From: VRUE01 sp963824215
GTDB lineage: Bacteria; Actinomycetota; Thermoleophilia; Solirubrobacterales; 70-9
Direction of reading: 5' to 3'
NCBI GenBank assembly: GCA_963824215.1
Contig: CAWGOE010000001.1
Coordinates: 558,001-622,000 of the forward strand
Length of the DNA: 64,000 nucleotides
Position 1 is the stretch's first letter. Each line of letters begins with the position of its first letter. Positions 7,486 through 16,871 of the stretch are shown piece after piece. Made by a program: the position numbers and the translations under genes. Below the pieces are notes generated by a model. The model did not search any database and was not told where the DNA came from. It saw only the letters and a list, made by a program, of their open reading frames with translations.

Positions 7486-10308
7486 ATGACCGCCCTCGCC
7501 CCCGACTGCGCCCCCGAGTCGTTGGCCGGCGGGACGGCACAGCCGCTGCGCGGCGAGCTCGAAGCTCTGCTCGGCGAGGGGCGCGTACTGGGCCGCGCCA
7601 GCGACATCATCCGCTACGCCTCCGACGCCAGCCCCTACCGGTTGCTGCCGCAGGTGGTGGTGATGGCCCACGATGCCGACGACGTCGCCAAGACCCTCGC
7701 CTACGGCCGCGCCCACGATGTGCCGGTCGTCTTCCGGGCCGGTGGTACCAGCCTCAACGGGCAGGGTCAGGGCGACGGCATCCTGCTCGACGTGAGGCGT
7801 CATTTCGGCGGCGTCGCGGTCGAGGAGGAGGGGACCTTGGCCCGGGTCAAACCGGGAATCGTGCTCGGCCACGCCAACCGCGTGCTCGCCCCGCATGGCC
7901 GCAAGCTCGGCCCCGACCCGGCCAGCACCGACATCGCCACGGTCGGCGGCGTGATCGCCAACAACTCCGGTGGCATGCGCTGCGGCACCACCCATGACTC
8001 CTATTCGACCGTGCGCTCGCTGACCTTCGTGCTGCCCTCCGGGACGACGATCGATACTGCCGCGCCCGACGCCGCCGAGCGCTTTGCCGCCGCCGAGCCC
8101 GAGCTCGCCGCGGGCCTGGCCGCGATCCGCGCCGAGATCCGCGCCGACGCCGAGCTGAGCGAGCGCATCCGCCGTAAGTTCGCGATCAAGAACACGACCG
8201 GCTACCGCCTCTGCGCCTTCCTCGACGCCGATGAGCCAGTGGAGATCTTCCGCCGACTCCTGGTCGGCTCGGAGGGGACTCTCGCCTTCGTCGCCGAGGC
8301 CGTCTTCGAGACGGTGCCCCTGCCCAAGCGGACGACGACCGCCTGGATCCACTTCCCCAGCATCGACGCGGCGATCGCCCCCGTGCGCGAGCTGGTCAAC
8401 TGCGGCGCCACCGCGGTCGAGCTGATGGTCGCGCCGGCCTTGATCACCGCCGCCTGGAACATGGTCGGCGCACCCGAGGAGTGGAAAGAGCTGCCGCCCG
8501 AGTCGGCGGTGCTGCTGGTTGAGTTCGGCGCCGAGACGGATGCGGAGCTGGACGCTCACGTCACCCGGGCGGAGGAGATCGTCGCTTCGCAGGAGACGAT
8601 CCGGCCGATCGGGTTCACCCGCGACCCGGAGGAGATCGAGCTCGCCTGGCGCGTGCGCGAGGGTCTGCACGGCCTGGTCGGGCGGCTGCGGCTGCCGGGC
8701 ACGGCGCTGATCGTCGAGGACGTCTGCGTGCCGCCGGAGCGGATCGCCGAAGGAGCCCGCGACCTGCAGGCGCTGCTCGGCGAGCACGGCTTCCTCTCCG
8801 GTGTCGCCGGCCACGCCTCCGCCGGCAACTTGCACTTCATGCTGACGCCGGACTTCGGCAAGCAGGAGGACCTGGAGCGCTACGAGTCCTTTATGGCGAA
8901 GCTGGTCGAGCTGGTCGTCGGCAAGTACGACGGCTCGCTCAAGGCCGAGCACGGGACGGGGATCAATATGGCGCCATACGTCGAGCGCGAGTGGGGTGAG
9001 AAGGCGACCGAGCTGATGTGGCGGGTCAAGCGCCTCGCCGACCCCGACGCTGTTCTCGCTCCTGGCGTGGTCCTCAACCGCGACCCCGACGTCCACCTGC
9101 GCAACCTGAAAACCATGCCCGAGGTGGAGGAGGAGTCGGCGAGCACCTGCGTCGAGTGCGGCTTCTGCGAGCCGGCCTGCCCCAGCCGCCACCTGACCAC
9201 GACGCCGCGACAGCGGATCGTCCTGCGCCGCGAGATCGCCCGCCAGCCCGAGGGGTCGCCGCTGCGCCGGGTGCTGGAGCAGGAGTACTCCTACGACGGG
9301 CTAGATACCTGCGCTGCCGATGGCTCATGCCGCCTCGCCTGCCCGCTTGGGATCGACACCGGCAAGCTGGTCAAGGCGCTGCGCAGCGAGGGCCACTCGG
9401 CCCGTGCGGAAGCCCTGGCGCTACGTGGCGCCAAGCGCTGGGACCAGGTGGAGAAAGCTTCGCGGGCAGCCGTTCGGGTTGGCGGTCCGCTAGCTCGTCG
9501 TTCCAAGCGCGGCGCCGGTCTGCCCGCAGCCGCCCCCGCGGCGATGCCGGAGACCAAGCGCGATGGCGCAGCCGCCGTCTACGTCCCGTCCTGCACCAAC
9601 CGCATCTTCGGTCGAGTCGGGGGTGAGTCCGGGCCGGCGAGCCTCGCCGAGGCGATGGTCGCGGTCTCGGCTCGCGCCGAGCTGCCGCTCTGGATTCCGG
9701 GCGAGGTCGCCGGCAGCTGCTGTGGCCTGCCCTGGAGCTCGAAAGGGTTCGGCGACGCGCACCGCCACAAGGCGAACGAGATGGTCGAGCGGCTCTGGGC
9801 CTGGAGCGGCGAGGGGGTGCTGCCGGTGGTGATCGATGCCGCCTCCTGCACCCACGCGGTCGCCGAGCCTGGCGATGACGTCCTCGCCGAGGAGAACGCC
9901 GAGCGGCTGGAGAAGCTGACGATCCTCGATTCGGTCGCCTGGACTCACGACCGGCTCCTGTCGCAACTGAACATCCAGCGCCGAGTGGGCTCGGCCACCG
10001 TCCACCCGACCTGCGCAACCCGCCAGATGGGACTGGCGCCGCGCCTGCGGGCGCTGGCCGATGCCCTCGCCGCGGAGGTCTACCTTGCTCCGTCGGCGAC
10101 CTGCTGCGGCTTCGCCGGCGATCGCGGCTTCAGCCACCCCGAGCTGACCGAGGCCGCGACCGCCGACCAGGCAGCTGAGCTCTCTGGCCGCCACTTCGAT
10201 GTGTACCTCTCGAACAACCGCACCTGCGAGATCGGCCTCAACCGGGCCACCGGCGGCTCCTACGAGTCGCCTGTTTTCCTGCTCGAGCAGTTAACGCGAA
10301 GCGGCTGA
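7486..10308 (+). CDS. FAD-linked oxidase / Fe-S 2-hydroxyacid dehydrogenase (D-lactate dehydrogenase type)
   Basis: 940-aa fusion of a GlcD/DLD-type flavoprotein and a GlpC/GlcF-type electron-transfer module. The N-terminal FAD_binding_4 domain (about 40-260, FRAGGTSLNGQGQGDGI) is followed by the FAD-oxidase C domain (to about 545, EHGTGINMAPYV). Then come two 4Fe-4S motifs (CVECGFCEPACP near 555 and CAADGSCRLACP near 608) and two CCG motifs (SCCGLPW near 744, TCCGFAGDRGF near 871). It probably oxidises a D-2-hydroxy acid at the membrane and passes electrons to quinone. It lies directly after the decarboxylase, which would consume the keto acid. Its 3' end overlaps the convergent SDR gene by 18 bp. 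Confidence 0.88.
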   Translation: MTALAPDCAPESLAGGTAQPLRGELEALLGEGRVLGRASDIIRYASDASPYRLLPQVVVMAHDADDVAKTLAYGRAHDVPVVFRAGGTSLNGQGQGDGILLDVRRHFGGVAVEEEGTLARVKPGIVLGHANRVLAPHGRKLGPDPASTDIATVGGVIANNSGGMRCGTTHDSYSTVRSLTFVLPSGTTIDTAAPDAAERFAAAEPELAAGLAAIRAEIRADAELSERIRRKFAIKNTTGYRLCAFLDADEPVEIFRRLLVGSEGTLAFVAEAVFETVPLPKRTTTAWIHFPSIDAAIAPVRELVNCGATAVELMVAPALITAAWNMVGAPEEWKELPPESAVLLVEFGAETDAELDAHVTRAEEIVASQETIRPIGFTRDPEEIELAWRVREGLHGLVGRLRLPGTALIVEDVCVPPERIAEGARDLQALLGEHGFLSGVAGHASAGNLHFMLTPDFGKQEDLERYESFMAKLVELVVGKYDGSLKAEHGTGINMAPYVEREWGEKATELMWRVKRLADPDAVLAPGVVLNRDPDVHLRNLKTMPEVEEESASTCVECGFCEPACPSRHLTTTPRQRIVLRREIARQPEGSPLRRVLEQEYSYDGLDTCAADGSCRLACPLGIDTGKLVKALRSEGHSARAEALALRGAKRWDQVEKASRAAVRVGGPLARRSKRGAGLPAAAPAAMPETKRDGAAAVYVPSCTNRIFGRVGGESGPASLAEAMVAVSARAELPLWIPGEVAGSCCGLPWSSKGFGDAHRHKANEMVERLWAWSGEGVLPVVIDAASCTHAVAEPGDDVLAEENAERLEKLTILDSVAWTHDRLLSQLNIQRRVGSATVHPTCATRQMGLAPRLRALADALAAEVYLAPSATCCGFAGDRGFSHPELTEAATADQAAELSGRHFDVYLSNNRTCEIGLNRATGGSYESPVFLLEQLTRSG

Positions 10309-11166
10309 GACCGCGGCTGCACCCTGCTCGTCGGCCTCCGCCTCAACCGCGCGAATAGTCTCGAACATCTGCGGGTCGCGGTCGAAGCGGCGGTCGAGGA
10401 TCGGGTTGATGATGCCGCGCAGGGCGGAGACGTAGCGCCACCACTTCGGTGCGAACGTGCGCGGGGCGCGTTCTTCGATCCCGCGCACGGTCGCCGCCCC
10501 GGCCTCGTCGGGCTGGATCCGCTTGAAGAACCAGGCGGGCGCGTTCTCCTCCAGGCGGCCGGAGTGCTTGCGTTCGAAGCCGTCTTGAACAAGTCTCGTG
10601 TCGACCCAGCCGTAGTAAGCGACGCCGGCGCTGGCGCCCAGCGGCATCAGCTCCGCGCGCAGGCCGCGGCCAAGCGCCTCGACCCCTGCCTTGGCCACTG
10701 CGTAGGGGCTGTTGAGGACGCCGTTGGCGAAGGAGTAGACCGAACCGGTGACGACGACATGGCCCTTGCGCTCGACGATCTGCGGCAGCGCAGCGCGGAC
10801 GGTACGCCAGACGCCGAGCAGGTCGACCTCGAAGACGCGCTCCCATTCCTCGCCGCCGATTCCGCGCACGGTAGCCACCTGGGACTGGGCGATGCCGGCG
10901 TTGGCGACCGCCACATCGAGCCCGCCGAAGCGCTCGACGGTCTCGGCGACGGCGGCCCTCATCGCGCCCTCGTCGGTGACGTCGGCGCCAATACCGATCG
11001 CCCGCGCGCCAATCCGCTCGGCCGCCTCGCGCGCCTGCTCGGGGTCGAGGTCGACCACCGCGACCGAGGCCCCGCGCAGGTGGATCTGGCGCGCGGTCTC
11101 GTAGCCGATTCCCCGCGCGGCGCCGGTCACCAGCGCCACCTTTCCGTTCAGGTCGAAGACGGGCAT
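10291..11166 (-). CDS. Short-chain dehydrogenase/reductase
   Basis: 291-aa classical SDR. The N-terminal Rossmann motif TGAARGIG (about 15-22) and the acidic DLDPE after strand 2 suggest NAD(H) preference. NAGIA near 90, Ser in VVTGSVYS and the catalytic YAVAK near 153 are all present. The C-terminal extension (KWWRYVSALRGIINPILDRRF) is longer than in the minimal family and resembles SDRs of lipid or steroid metabolism. It converges on the FAD/Fe-S gene with an 18-bp overlap and is divergent from ileS, whose start lies 39 nt away. The substrate cannot be assigned. Confidence 0.85.
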   Translation of the reverse strand: MPVFDLNGKVALVTGAARGIGYETARQIHLRGASVAVVDLDPEQAREAAERIGARAIGIGADVTDEGAMRAAVAETVERFGGLDVAVANAGIAQSQVATVRGIGGEEWERVFEVDLLGVWRTVRAALPQIVERKGHVVVTGSVYSFANGVLNSPYAVAKAGVEALGRGLRAELMPLGASAGVAYYGWVDTRLVQDGFERKHSGRLEENAPAWFFKRIQPDEAGAATVRGIEERAPRTFAPKWWRYVSALRGIINPILDRRFDRDPQMFETIRAVEAEADEQGAAAVSAASR

Positions 11167-11204
11167 GCGGCGCGCAGGCTACTCGCTCCTAGAATCACCT
11201 GCTC

Positions 11205-14200
11205 ATGCCCGGCTTCCGAGCGGTTGACCCGAAACAGTCCTTCCCCGAGTTGGAGGAGCGCGCGCTGGTGCGCTGGCGCGAGCGCGACGTATTCGACCGC
11301 TCACTGGCCAACCGCGAGGGCGCCGAGGTCTGGAGCTTCTACGAGGGGCCGCCGACCGCGAACGGCCGTCCCGGCTCCCACCACGTCCTCTCCCGCGTCT
11401 TCAAGGACATCTACCCCCGCTACAGGACGATGCGCGGCTACAAGGTGCCGCGCAAGGCGGGCTGGGACTGCCACGGGCTGCCGGTCGAGCTCGAGGTCGA
11501 GAAGGAGCTCGGCATCTCCTCCAAGCAGGAGATCGAGGAGTACGGGATCGCCGAGTTCAACCAGCGTTGCCGCGAGTCGGTCTTCGAGTACGTCGAGGAG
11601 TGGAACCGGCTGACCGAGCGGATCGGCTTCTGGATCGATCTTGACGATCCCTACGTCACGCTCGAGAGCGAGTACATCGAGTCGGTTTGGTGGTCGCTCG
11701 GTCAGCTCTGGGAGAAAGGCCTGCTCTACGAGGGCCACAAGGTCGTGCCTTACTGCCCCCGCTGCGGCACGGCGCTCTCCTCGCACGAGGTCGCGCTCGG
11801 CTACAAGGACGTGGAGGACCCCTCTATATATGTGCGCTTCCCGCTGCTGGCCGAGGATGGCGGCGACGAGGGCGAGTCGCTCTTGGTCTGGACGACGACG
11901 CCGTGGACGCTGCCCGGCAACGATGCGGTTGCAGTCGCGCCGAATGTCACCTACGCCCGGGTGAGGGTCGGTGAGGAGACCCTGATTCTCGCCGAGCCCC
12001 TTGTCGAGCGGGTACTGGGGGAGGAAGGCGAGATCGTCGGTCGCCTGCCGGGATCGGACCTCGTCGGTCGTAGCTATCTCGGTCCGGTCTTCCAGCTGAG
12101 CGACCGCTCCCATAAGCCCTTCCCGGTTATCGCCGGTGACTTCGTCACCACCGAGGACGGTACCGGCCTGGTTCACATCGCTCCCGCTTTCGGCGAGGAC
12201 GACTATGCGGCCGCGGCGGAGAACGGAATCATCGATCCGACCGATCACCTGAGTCTCTACAACCCGGTCAACCCGGATGGGACTTTCACCGGGTTCGTCG
12301 AGGGATTCCGGGGCGGCTTCGTCAAGGACCCCGAGGTAACTCGGGCGCTGATCGACGACCTGCGTGACCGCGGCCTGCTCTTTCGCGAGCAGGTCTACGA
12401 GCACGCCTACCCGCACTGCTGGCGCTGCGGCACGCCGCTCCTCTACTACGCCAGGTCGAGCTGGTACATCGCCACCTCGGGCGCCCGCGACCAACTCCTT
12501 GCGAACAACGAGCAGATCGGCTGGCATCCCGAGCACATCAAGCACGGCCGCTTCGGCAAATGGCTGGAGAACAATGTCGACTGGGCGCTCTCGCGCGACC
12601 GCTACTGGGGCACGCCGCTGCCGATCTGGGAGTGCACGGGCGCAGACTGCGACGGTCGCTTCTGCGCTGGCTCGGTCGCCGAGCTGCGCGAGCGCGCAGC
12701 TGGCGACGTACCGGACGACCTGCACCGCCCCTACATCGACGAGGTGACGGTGAAGTGCGAGCAGTGCGATGGAGAGATGCGCCGGGTCGAGTCGGTGATC
12801 GACACCTGGTACGACAGCGGCGCGATGCCCTTCGCCCAGTTCCATTACCCGTTCGAGAACGAGGAGCTGTTCAAGGAGCGCTTCCCCGCTGACTTCATCT
12901 GCGAGGCGATCGACCAGACCCGCGGCTGGTTTTACACTCTGCTCGCCGAGTCGACCCTGCTCTTTGACACCTCGAGCTATCGCAACTGCGTCTGCCTCGG
13001 CCTCATTCTTGACCCCGCGGGGCAGAAGATGTCGAAGAGCAAGGGCAACGTGGTCGAGCCCTGGGAAGTAATTGACACCCACGGGGCGGATGCGTTCCGC
13101 TGGTATTACCTGACTGCGCAGCAACCCTGGTCGGGCTACCGCTTCTCGGTCGAGACGGTGGGCGAATCGGTGCGCCAGTTCCTCTTGACGCTGTGGAACA
13201 CTTACTCGTTCTGGGTGCTCTACGCGAACGCCGAGAACCTCGGGCCGGGGGACTTCAGGAGCGACCCCGAGCCCTCGAACGACCTCGACCGCTGGGCGCT
13301 CTCTCGGCTCCAAGCCACCGTGGAGACCGTCACCGAGCGCATGGATGATTTCGACTGCACTGCCGCGGGGCGTGAGATCGCCGCCTTCGTCGAGGAGCTC
13401 TCCAACTGGTACGTGCGCCTCTCGCGGCGTCGCTTTTGGGACGGCGATCGCGCTGCCTTCGCAACTTTGCGCCACTGCCTGCTCGAGACGGCGGCGCTGC
13501 TTGCTCCGTTCACCCCCTTCCTTGCCGATGAGATCCACCTCAACTTGGCCGGAGGGGAGGCGGAGGCGCTTGGCGAGCTGCCCGACTCGGTCCACCTGCG
13601 GGATTTCCCGGAGCCCAATGCCGCCCTCGCCAACGCCGAGCTGGAGGCAGCGATGGAGGCGGTCCGTCTCACGGTCGAGCTCGGCCGCGCCGCCCGCGCC
13701 CGAGCGAAGACAAAGGTACGCCAGCCGCTGCGCCGCGCCGTGATCGTCGCCAACGACGCCGAGCGCGAGGCGATCTCAGCCCGCGCCGAGCTGGTCAAGG
13801 CGGAGCTCAACGTGAAGGAGCTCGATTTCGTCGAGGAGGAGTCGGAGCTGGTCAGTTACGCGGTCAAGCCCAACTACCGCTCGCTCGGCCCCCGCTTCGG
13901 CAAGCGGATGCCACAGGTCGCCGCCGCCGTGGAGGCGCTCGACCCCGTCCACGTCGCTGCGGTGATGGCCGACGGGGGCGAGGTCGGGATCAACATCGAT
14001 GGCGACGAGCACACGCTTGGCGCCGATGAGGTCACCTTGTCCCTGCAGCCGCTGGACGGATACGAGGTCGAGGCGGAGGCCGGCCACGCCGTCGCCCTCC
14101 AGCTAGAGCTCGACGAAGAGCTGCGCCGCGAGGGCCTCGCCCGCGAGATCGTCCACGCCGTCCAGAACGCCCGCAAAGAGGCGGGCCTCGAGATCACCGA

Positions 14201-14372
14201 CCGGATCGAGCTCTGCCTCGGCGGCGACGAGGAGCTGCTGGCAGCCGCCCGCGAGCACGAGGACTACCTGAGCGGCGAGGTCCTAGCGACGGCGGTTGTC
14301 TACGACGGTGCTGACGGCGTCACCGCCAAGCTCGACGGCCGCGAGCTGCGGATCTCGGTTAGCCGCGCCTGA
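11205..14372 (+). CDS. ileS: Isoleucyl-tRNA synthetase, actinobacterial/eukaryote-like type
   Basis: 1055-aa class I aminoacyl-tRNA synthetase that charges tRNA-Ile and edits valine. The HIGH signature appears as GSHH (residues 57-60, in NGRPGSHHVLSRV), as is usual in actinobacterial type-2 IleRS, and KMSKSKGNVVEP begins near 608. WTTTPWTLPGN marks the CP1 editing domain. CPRCG and CWRCG pairs suggest zinc binding. The anticodon-binding domain and a C-terminal extension follow. Type-2 enzymes are commonly less sensitive to mupirocin (family knowledge). It is followed by a 20-bp inverted repeat. Confidence 0.97.
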   Translation: MPGFRAVDPKQSFPELEERALVRWRERDVFDRSLANREGAEVWSFYEGPPTANGRPGSHHVLSRVFKDIYPRYRTMRGYKVPRKAGWDCHGLPVELEVEKELGISSKQEIEEYGIAEFNQRCRESVFEYVEEWNRLTERIGFWIDLDDPYVTLESEYIESVWWSLGQLWEKGLLYEGHKVVPYCPRCGTALSSHEVALGYKDVEDPSIYVRFPLLAEDGGDEGESLLVWTTTPWTLPGNDAVAVAPNVTYARVRVGEETLILAEPLVERVLGEEGEIVGRLPGSDLVGRSYLGPVFQLSDRSHKPFPVIAGDFVTTEDGTGLVHIAPAFGEDDYAAAAENGIIDPTDHLSLYNPVNPDGTFTGFVEGFRGGFVKDPEVTRALIDDLRDRGLLFREQVYEHAYPHCWRCGTPLLYYARSSWYIATSGARDQLLANNEQIGWHPEHIKHGRFGKWLENNVDWALSRDRYWGTPLPIWECTGADCDGRFCAGSVAELRERAAGDVPDDLHRPYIDEVTVKCEQCDGEMRRVESVIDTWYDSGAMPFAQFHYPFENEELFKERFPADFICEAIDQTRGWFYTLLAESTLLFDTSSYRNCVCLGLILDPAGQKMSKSKGNVVEPWEVIDTHGADAFRWYYLTAQQPWSGYRFSVETVGESVRQFLLTLWNTYSFWVLYANAENLGPGDFRSDPEPSNDLDRWALSRLQATVETVTERMDDFDCTAAGREIAAFVEELSNWYVRLSRRRFWDGDRAAFATLRHCLLETAALLAPFTPFLADEIHLNLAGGEAEALGELPDSVHLRDFPEPNAALANAELEAAMEAVRLTVELGRAARARAKTKVRQPLRRAVIVANDAEREAISARAELVKAELNVKELDFVEEESELVSYAVKPNYRSLGPRFGKRMPQVAAAVEALDPVHVAAVMADGGEVGINIDGDEHTLGADEVTLSLQPLDGYEVEAEAGHAVALQLELDEELRREGLAREIVHAVQNARKEAGLEITDRIELCLGGDEELLAAAREHEDYLSGEVLATAVVYDGADGVTAKLDGRELRISVSRA

Positions 14373-14373
14373 A

Positions 14374-14473
14374 GGGACCGGGTGCCCCTCCCCATGAGGC
14401 CGTTGCGCAGCTGATCGCCGGGTGTGCTTCAGGCGCTGGTCCCGGAGCCTCCTGGGGAGGGGCACCCGGTCCC
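14374..14473. repeat. Long inverted repeat between convergent ileS and tautomerase genes
   Basis: Perfect 20-bp arms, GGGACCGGGTGCCCCTCCCC (14374-14393) and its complement (14454-14473), flank a 60-bp loop and touch the stop codons on both sides. The inner arm GGGTGCCCCTCC is shared with the inverted repeat at 58444-58555. It could act as a bidirectional terminator or be a small palindromic repeat. Confidence 0.85.
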
Positions 14474-14649
14474 TACTCGCCAGCCTCGCCGATGATGAAG
14501 TCGGATTTCGACGAGTCGGAGAACTTGATCCAGCAGTGCTCGGGGGCGGCGCCTGCCACCTCGACCAGGGCCGCTTCGATGCGTTTGGCGATCTCGACTT
14601 TCTGCTCGTCGGTTCGGCCCTCGAACCAGTGGATATGGACGAACGGCAT
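14473..14649 (-). CDS. 4-oxalocrotonate tautomerase-family protein
   Basis: 58-aa protein beginning MPFVHIHWFEGRTDEQK, typical of the 4-OT superfamily: Pro right after the initiator Met acts as catalytic base, followed by the beta-alpha-beta fold (KVEIAKRIEAALVEVAG) and a second strand (CWIKFSD). 4-OT enzymes tautomerise enol/keto forms of 2-oxo acids and usually form hexamers. AAGGAG lies 5 nt before the ATG. The last codon overlaps the edge of the ileS-side inverted repeat. The thioredoxin gene lies immediately upstream on the same strand (24 nt gap). No catabolic cluster surrounds it, so the substrate is unknown. Confidence 0.85.
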   Translation of the reverse strand: MPFVHIHWFEGRTDEQKVEIAKRIEAALVEVAGAAPEHCWIKFSDSSKSDFIIGEAGE

Positions 14650-14673
14650 CGCCTCTCCTTGCGTTGGAGCTGA

Positions 14674-15000
14674 CTAGGCGAGGGCGGGCTCTAGCTCGGC
14701 CTCTAGGCGGCGCTTTGGCATCGCCCCGACGACTTTCTTGGCGATCGCGCCGTCCTTGAAGAGGAGCAGGGTCGGGATCGAGAGAACTTCGTACTGAGCC
14801 GCCGTCTGCTGGTTCTCGTCGACGTTGAGGCTGAGGATCGTGAGGTCGTCGCGCTCGGCGTCGATTTCCTCGAGGACCGGGTGAACGACGCGGCAGGGGC
14901 CGCACCAGGGAGCCCAGAAGTCGACGAGCACGGGGCCCTCGGCCTCGAGGACATCGGACTTGAAGTTGCCGTCGGTCACGTCGGTGAGCTTGCCGGTCAC
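14674..15000 (-). CDS. trxA: Thioredoxin
   Basis: 108-aa thioredoxin fold with the redox site WCGPC at about residues 32-36 (DFWAPWCGPC), the cis-Pro loop (SIPTLLLF) near 76 and a typical helical end. It reduces cytosolic disulfides. The GTG start has GGGAG about 10 nt upstream. It is probably co-transcribed with the downstream 4-OT gene and divergent from polX. The length is normal for the family. Confidence 0.95.
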   Translation of the reverse strand: MTGKLTDVTDGNFKSDVLEAEGPVLVDFWAPWCGPCRVVHPVLEEIDAERDDLTILSLNVDENQQTAAQYEVLSIPTLLLFKDGAIAKKVVGAMPKRRLEAELEPALA

Positions 15001-15075
15001 TTGTATCGGTCTCCCATAAGTCGAGGTTCAGCGCTCAATACTTCAAAAAGTATAGCGAGCCTGTAAGAGGCTAGC

Positions 15076-16806
15076 TTGCAAGATATGACGAACGCCGAGA
15101 TCGCCGCAGCGCTCGAAGAGCTGGGCGTCCTTTACGAGCTTGACGGCGCGGTCAAATACCGCGTCCTCGCCTACTCGACCGCGGCCAAGGCGATCCGCGA
15201 GAGCCCGGTATCGGTTGCCGAGCTGGCGGGGGCGGGGCGAGTGACCGAGATCCCCGGGGTCGGCAAGACGCTGGCGGAAAAGATCGACGCGCTGCTGGAA
15301 ACCGGTGAGATCCCCGCCGCGGCGAAGCTGAAGGCAAAGTTCCCGCCGACCCTGATCGAGGTAACGCGGGTGCCCGGGGTCGGGGCGAAAACGGCACGGC
15401 TGCTCTTCGAGCAGCTCGACGTGACCTCGCTGGAGGATCTGAAGGTGGCTGCCGAGGCCGAAAAGGTGCGCGACGTGAAGGGCCTCGGGCCGAAGGCGGA
15501 GGAGAACGTGCTCGCGGCGCTGGAGCGGCTCGGCGAGCCCGGCGAGGGTCCGGGCCGCATGCTGCTCTCGGCGGTGCGGCCGATCGCCGAGGAGCTGGCC
15601 GCCGCCCTCCGCGAGCACCCGGCGGCGAACCAGGTCGAGGTCGCCGGCTCGGCGCGGCGCTGGGCCGAGACCTGCAAGGACGTCGACCTGATCGCGACCG
15701 CCGACGAGCCCAAGGAGCTCGCCGAGCACCTGGTCGGCCATGAGTTGATCGCAGCCGCCGGCAAACCCGGTCCGAACGGGGTGCGGGCGCAGACCCACAA
15801 CGGGATCTCGGTCGATCTGCGGATCGTCGCGCCGCGGGCGTTCGGCAACCTGCTGCAGCACTTCACCGGCTCGGCCGCGCACAACGTGCAGTTGCGGGAA
15901 GAGGCCGTGGCGCGCGGTCTCTCCGTCTCCGAGCACGGCGTCACCGAGACCGAGAGCGGCGAGACGACGCTGTGCGCGAGCGAGGTCGAGGTCTACGAGC
16001 GGCTCGGCTACGCCTACATCGAGCCTGAACTGCGCGAGGGCCGGGGCGAGCTGAAGGCGGCGCGGGAGGGGAAGCTGCCCGACCTGGTCTCGCTCGAGGA
16101 CGTGCGCGGCGACCTGCACTCCCACACGACCCTCTCCGACGGGCGCAACACGCTGGAGGAGATGGCCGCGGCGGGACACGAGCGCGGCTACGCCTACATG
16201 GCGGTCACCGACCACTCGGCCAGCCACGGGTTCGGCGACCACGTCACGGCCGAGCGGCTCTGGCAGCGGATCGACGAGGTCAAGGAGTGGAACAAAGGGG
16301 TGCGCGGCTTCCGCCTGCTCGCCGGCTCGGAGATCAACATCGGCCTCGACGGCTCGCTCGACTACCCCGACGACCTGGTCGAAGCCCTCGACTGGGTGGT
16401 GGCGAGCGTCCACACCTCGTTTTCGATCTCCGAAGCGGCGATGACCGAGCGTGTCCTGGCCGCGATCGAGAACCCGAACGTCGACTGCATCGGCCACCTC
16501 ACCGGCCGCCTGATCGGGCGCCGCGAGCCCTACGGCATCGACGTCGAGGCCGTGGTCGAGGCGGCCGCCCGCACGGGCACGATGCTGGAGATCAACGGCA
16601 ACCCAAATCGCCGCGACCTCTCCGAGCACCACGCCCGCCTCGCCAGGGAAGCCGGCGCGACGATCGTCCTCAACACCGACGCCCACGGCGTCGACACGCT
16701 CGACAACATGGCCTACGCGATCGCCACCGCCCGCCGCGCCTGGCTGACCGCCGCCGACATCGCCAACACGCGCGGCTGGGGCGAGTTCAAAAAGCTGCTG
16801 AGCTAG
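15076..16806 (+). CDS. polX: DNA polymerase X family protein with PHP domain
   Basis: 576-aa bacterial PolX used in base-excision repair and gap filling. The N-terminal HhH region has paired helix-hairpin-helix motifs (EIPGVGKTLAEKI near 57, RVPGVGAKTARLL near 98). The polymerase palm has GSARRWAETCKDVDLI, giving the DxD metal ligands, and the third Asp in SVDLRIV. The PHP nuclease domain starts near 345 (DLHSHTTLSDG) with later metal ligands in DHSASHG and NTDAHG. The TTG at 15076 has AGAGG 5 nt upstream; an ATG at 15085 is the alternative. It is divergent from the thioredoxin gene. Confidence 0.93.
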   Translation: MQDMTNAEIAAALEELGVLYELDGAVKYRVLAYSTAAKAIRESPVSVAELAGAGRVTEIPGVGKTLAEKIDALLETGEIPAAAKLKAKFPPTLIEVTRVPGVGAKTARLLFEQLDVTSLEDLKVAAEAEKVRDVKGLGPKAEENVLAALERLGEPGEGPGRMLLSAVRPIAEELAAALREHPAANQVEVAGSARRWAETCKDVDLIATADEPKELAEHLVGHELIAAAGKPGPNGVRAQTHNGISVDLRIVAPRAFGNLLQHFTGSAAHNVQLREEAVARGLSVSEHGVTETESGETTLCASEVEVYERLGYAYIEPELREGRGELKAAREGKLPDLVSLEDVRGDLHSHTTLSDGRNTLEEMAAAGHERGYAYMAVTDHSASHGFGDHVTAERLWQRIDEVKEWNKGVRGFRLLAGSEINIGLDGSLDYPDDLVEALDWVVASVHTSFSISEAAMTERVLAAIENPNVDCIGHLTGRLIGRREPYGIDVEAVVEAAARTGTMLEINGNPNRRDLSEHHARLAREAGATIVLNTDAHGVDTLDNMAYAIATARRAWLTAADIANTRGWGEFKKLLS

Positions 16807-16828
16807 AAGCGAATCGTCTGTTAGACAT

Positions 16829-16844
16829 TCGTCTGCGCAGACGA
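16829..16844. repeat. 16-bp perfect palindrome downstream of polX
   Basis: TCGTCTGCGCAGACGA is fully self-complementary and lies 23 nt after the polX stop. It could be a protein-binding site or the 5' edge of the structured region that follows; nothing in the sequence decides. Confidence 0.5.
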
Positions 16845-16871
16845 TAAGCTCCGCGAGCCGCTAGAGCGGCG

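Noticed and set aside
7480..9192. 570-codon minus-strand frame opposite the FAD/Fe-S dehydrogenase gene
   Set aside because: The plus-strand protein has cofactor and Fe-S motifs; the antisense frame has none.
11167..11204. T-box leader upstream of ileS
   Set aside because: The gap is only 38 nt and shows no T-box sequence.
11301..13595. 764-codon minus-strand frame opposite ileS
   Set aside because: Shadow of ileS created by codon bias; no motif or signal.
15043..16686. Long minus-strand reading frame opposite polX
   Set aside because: It is antisense to a clearly conserved polymerase gene and has no family similarity; GC-rich DNA gives such frames.
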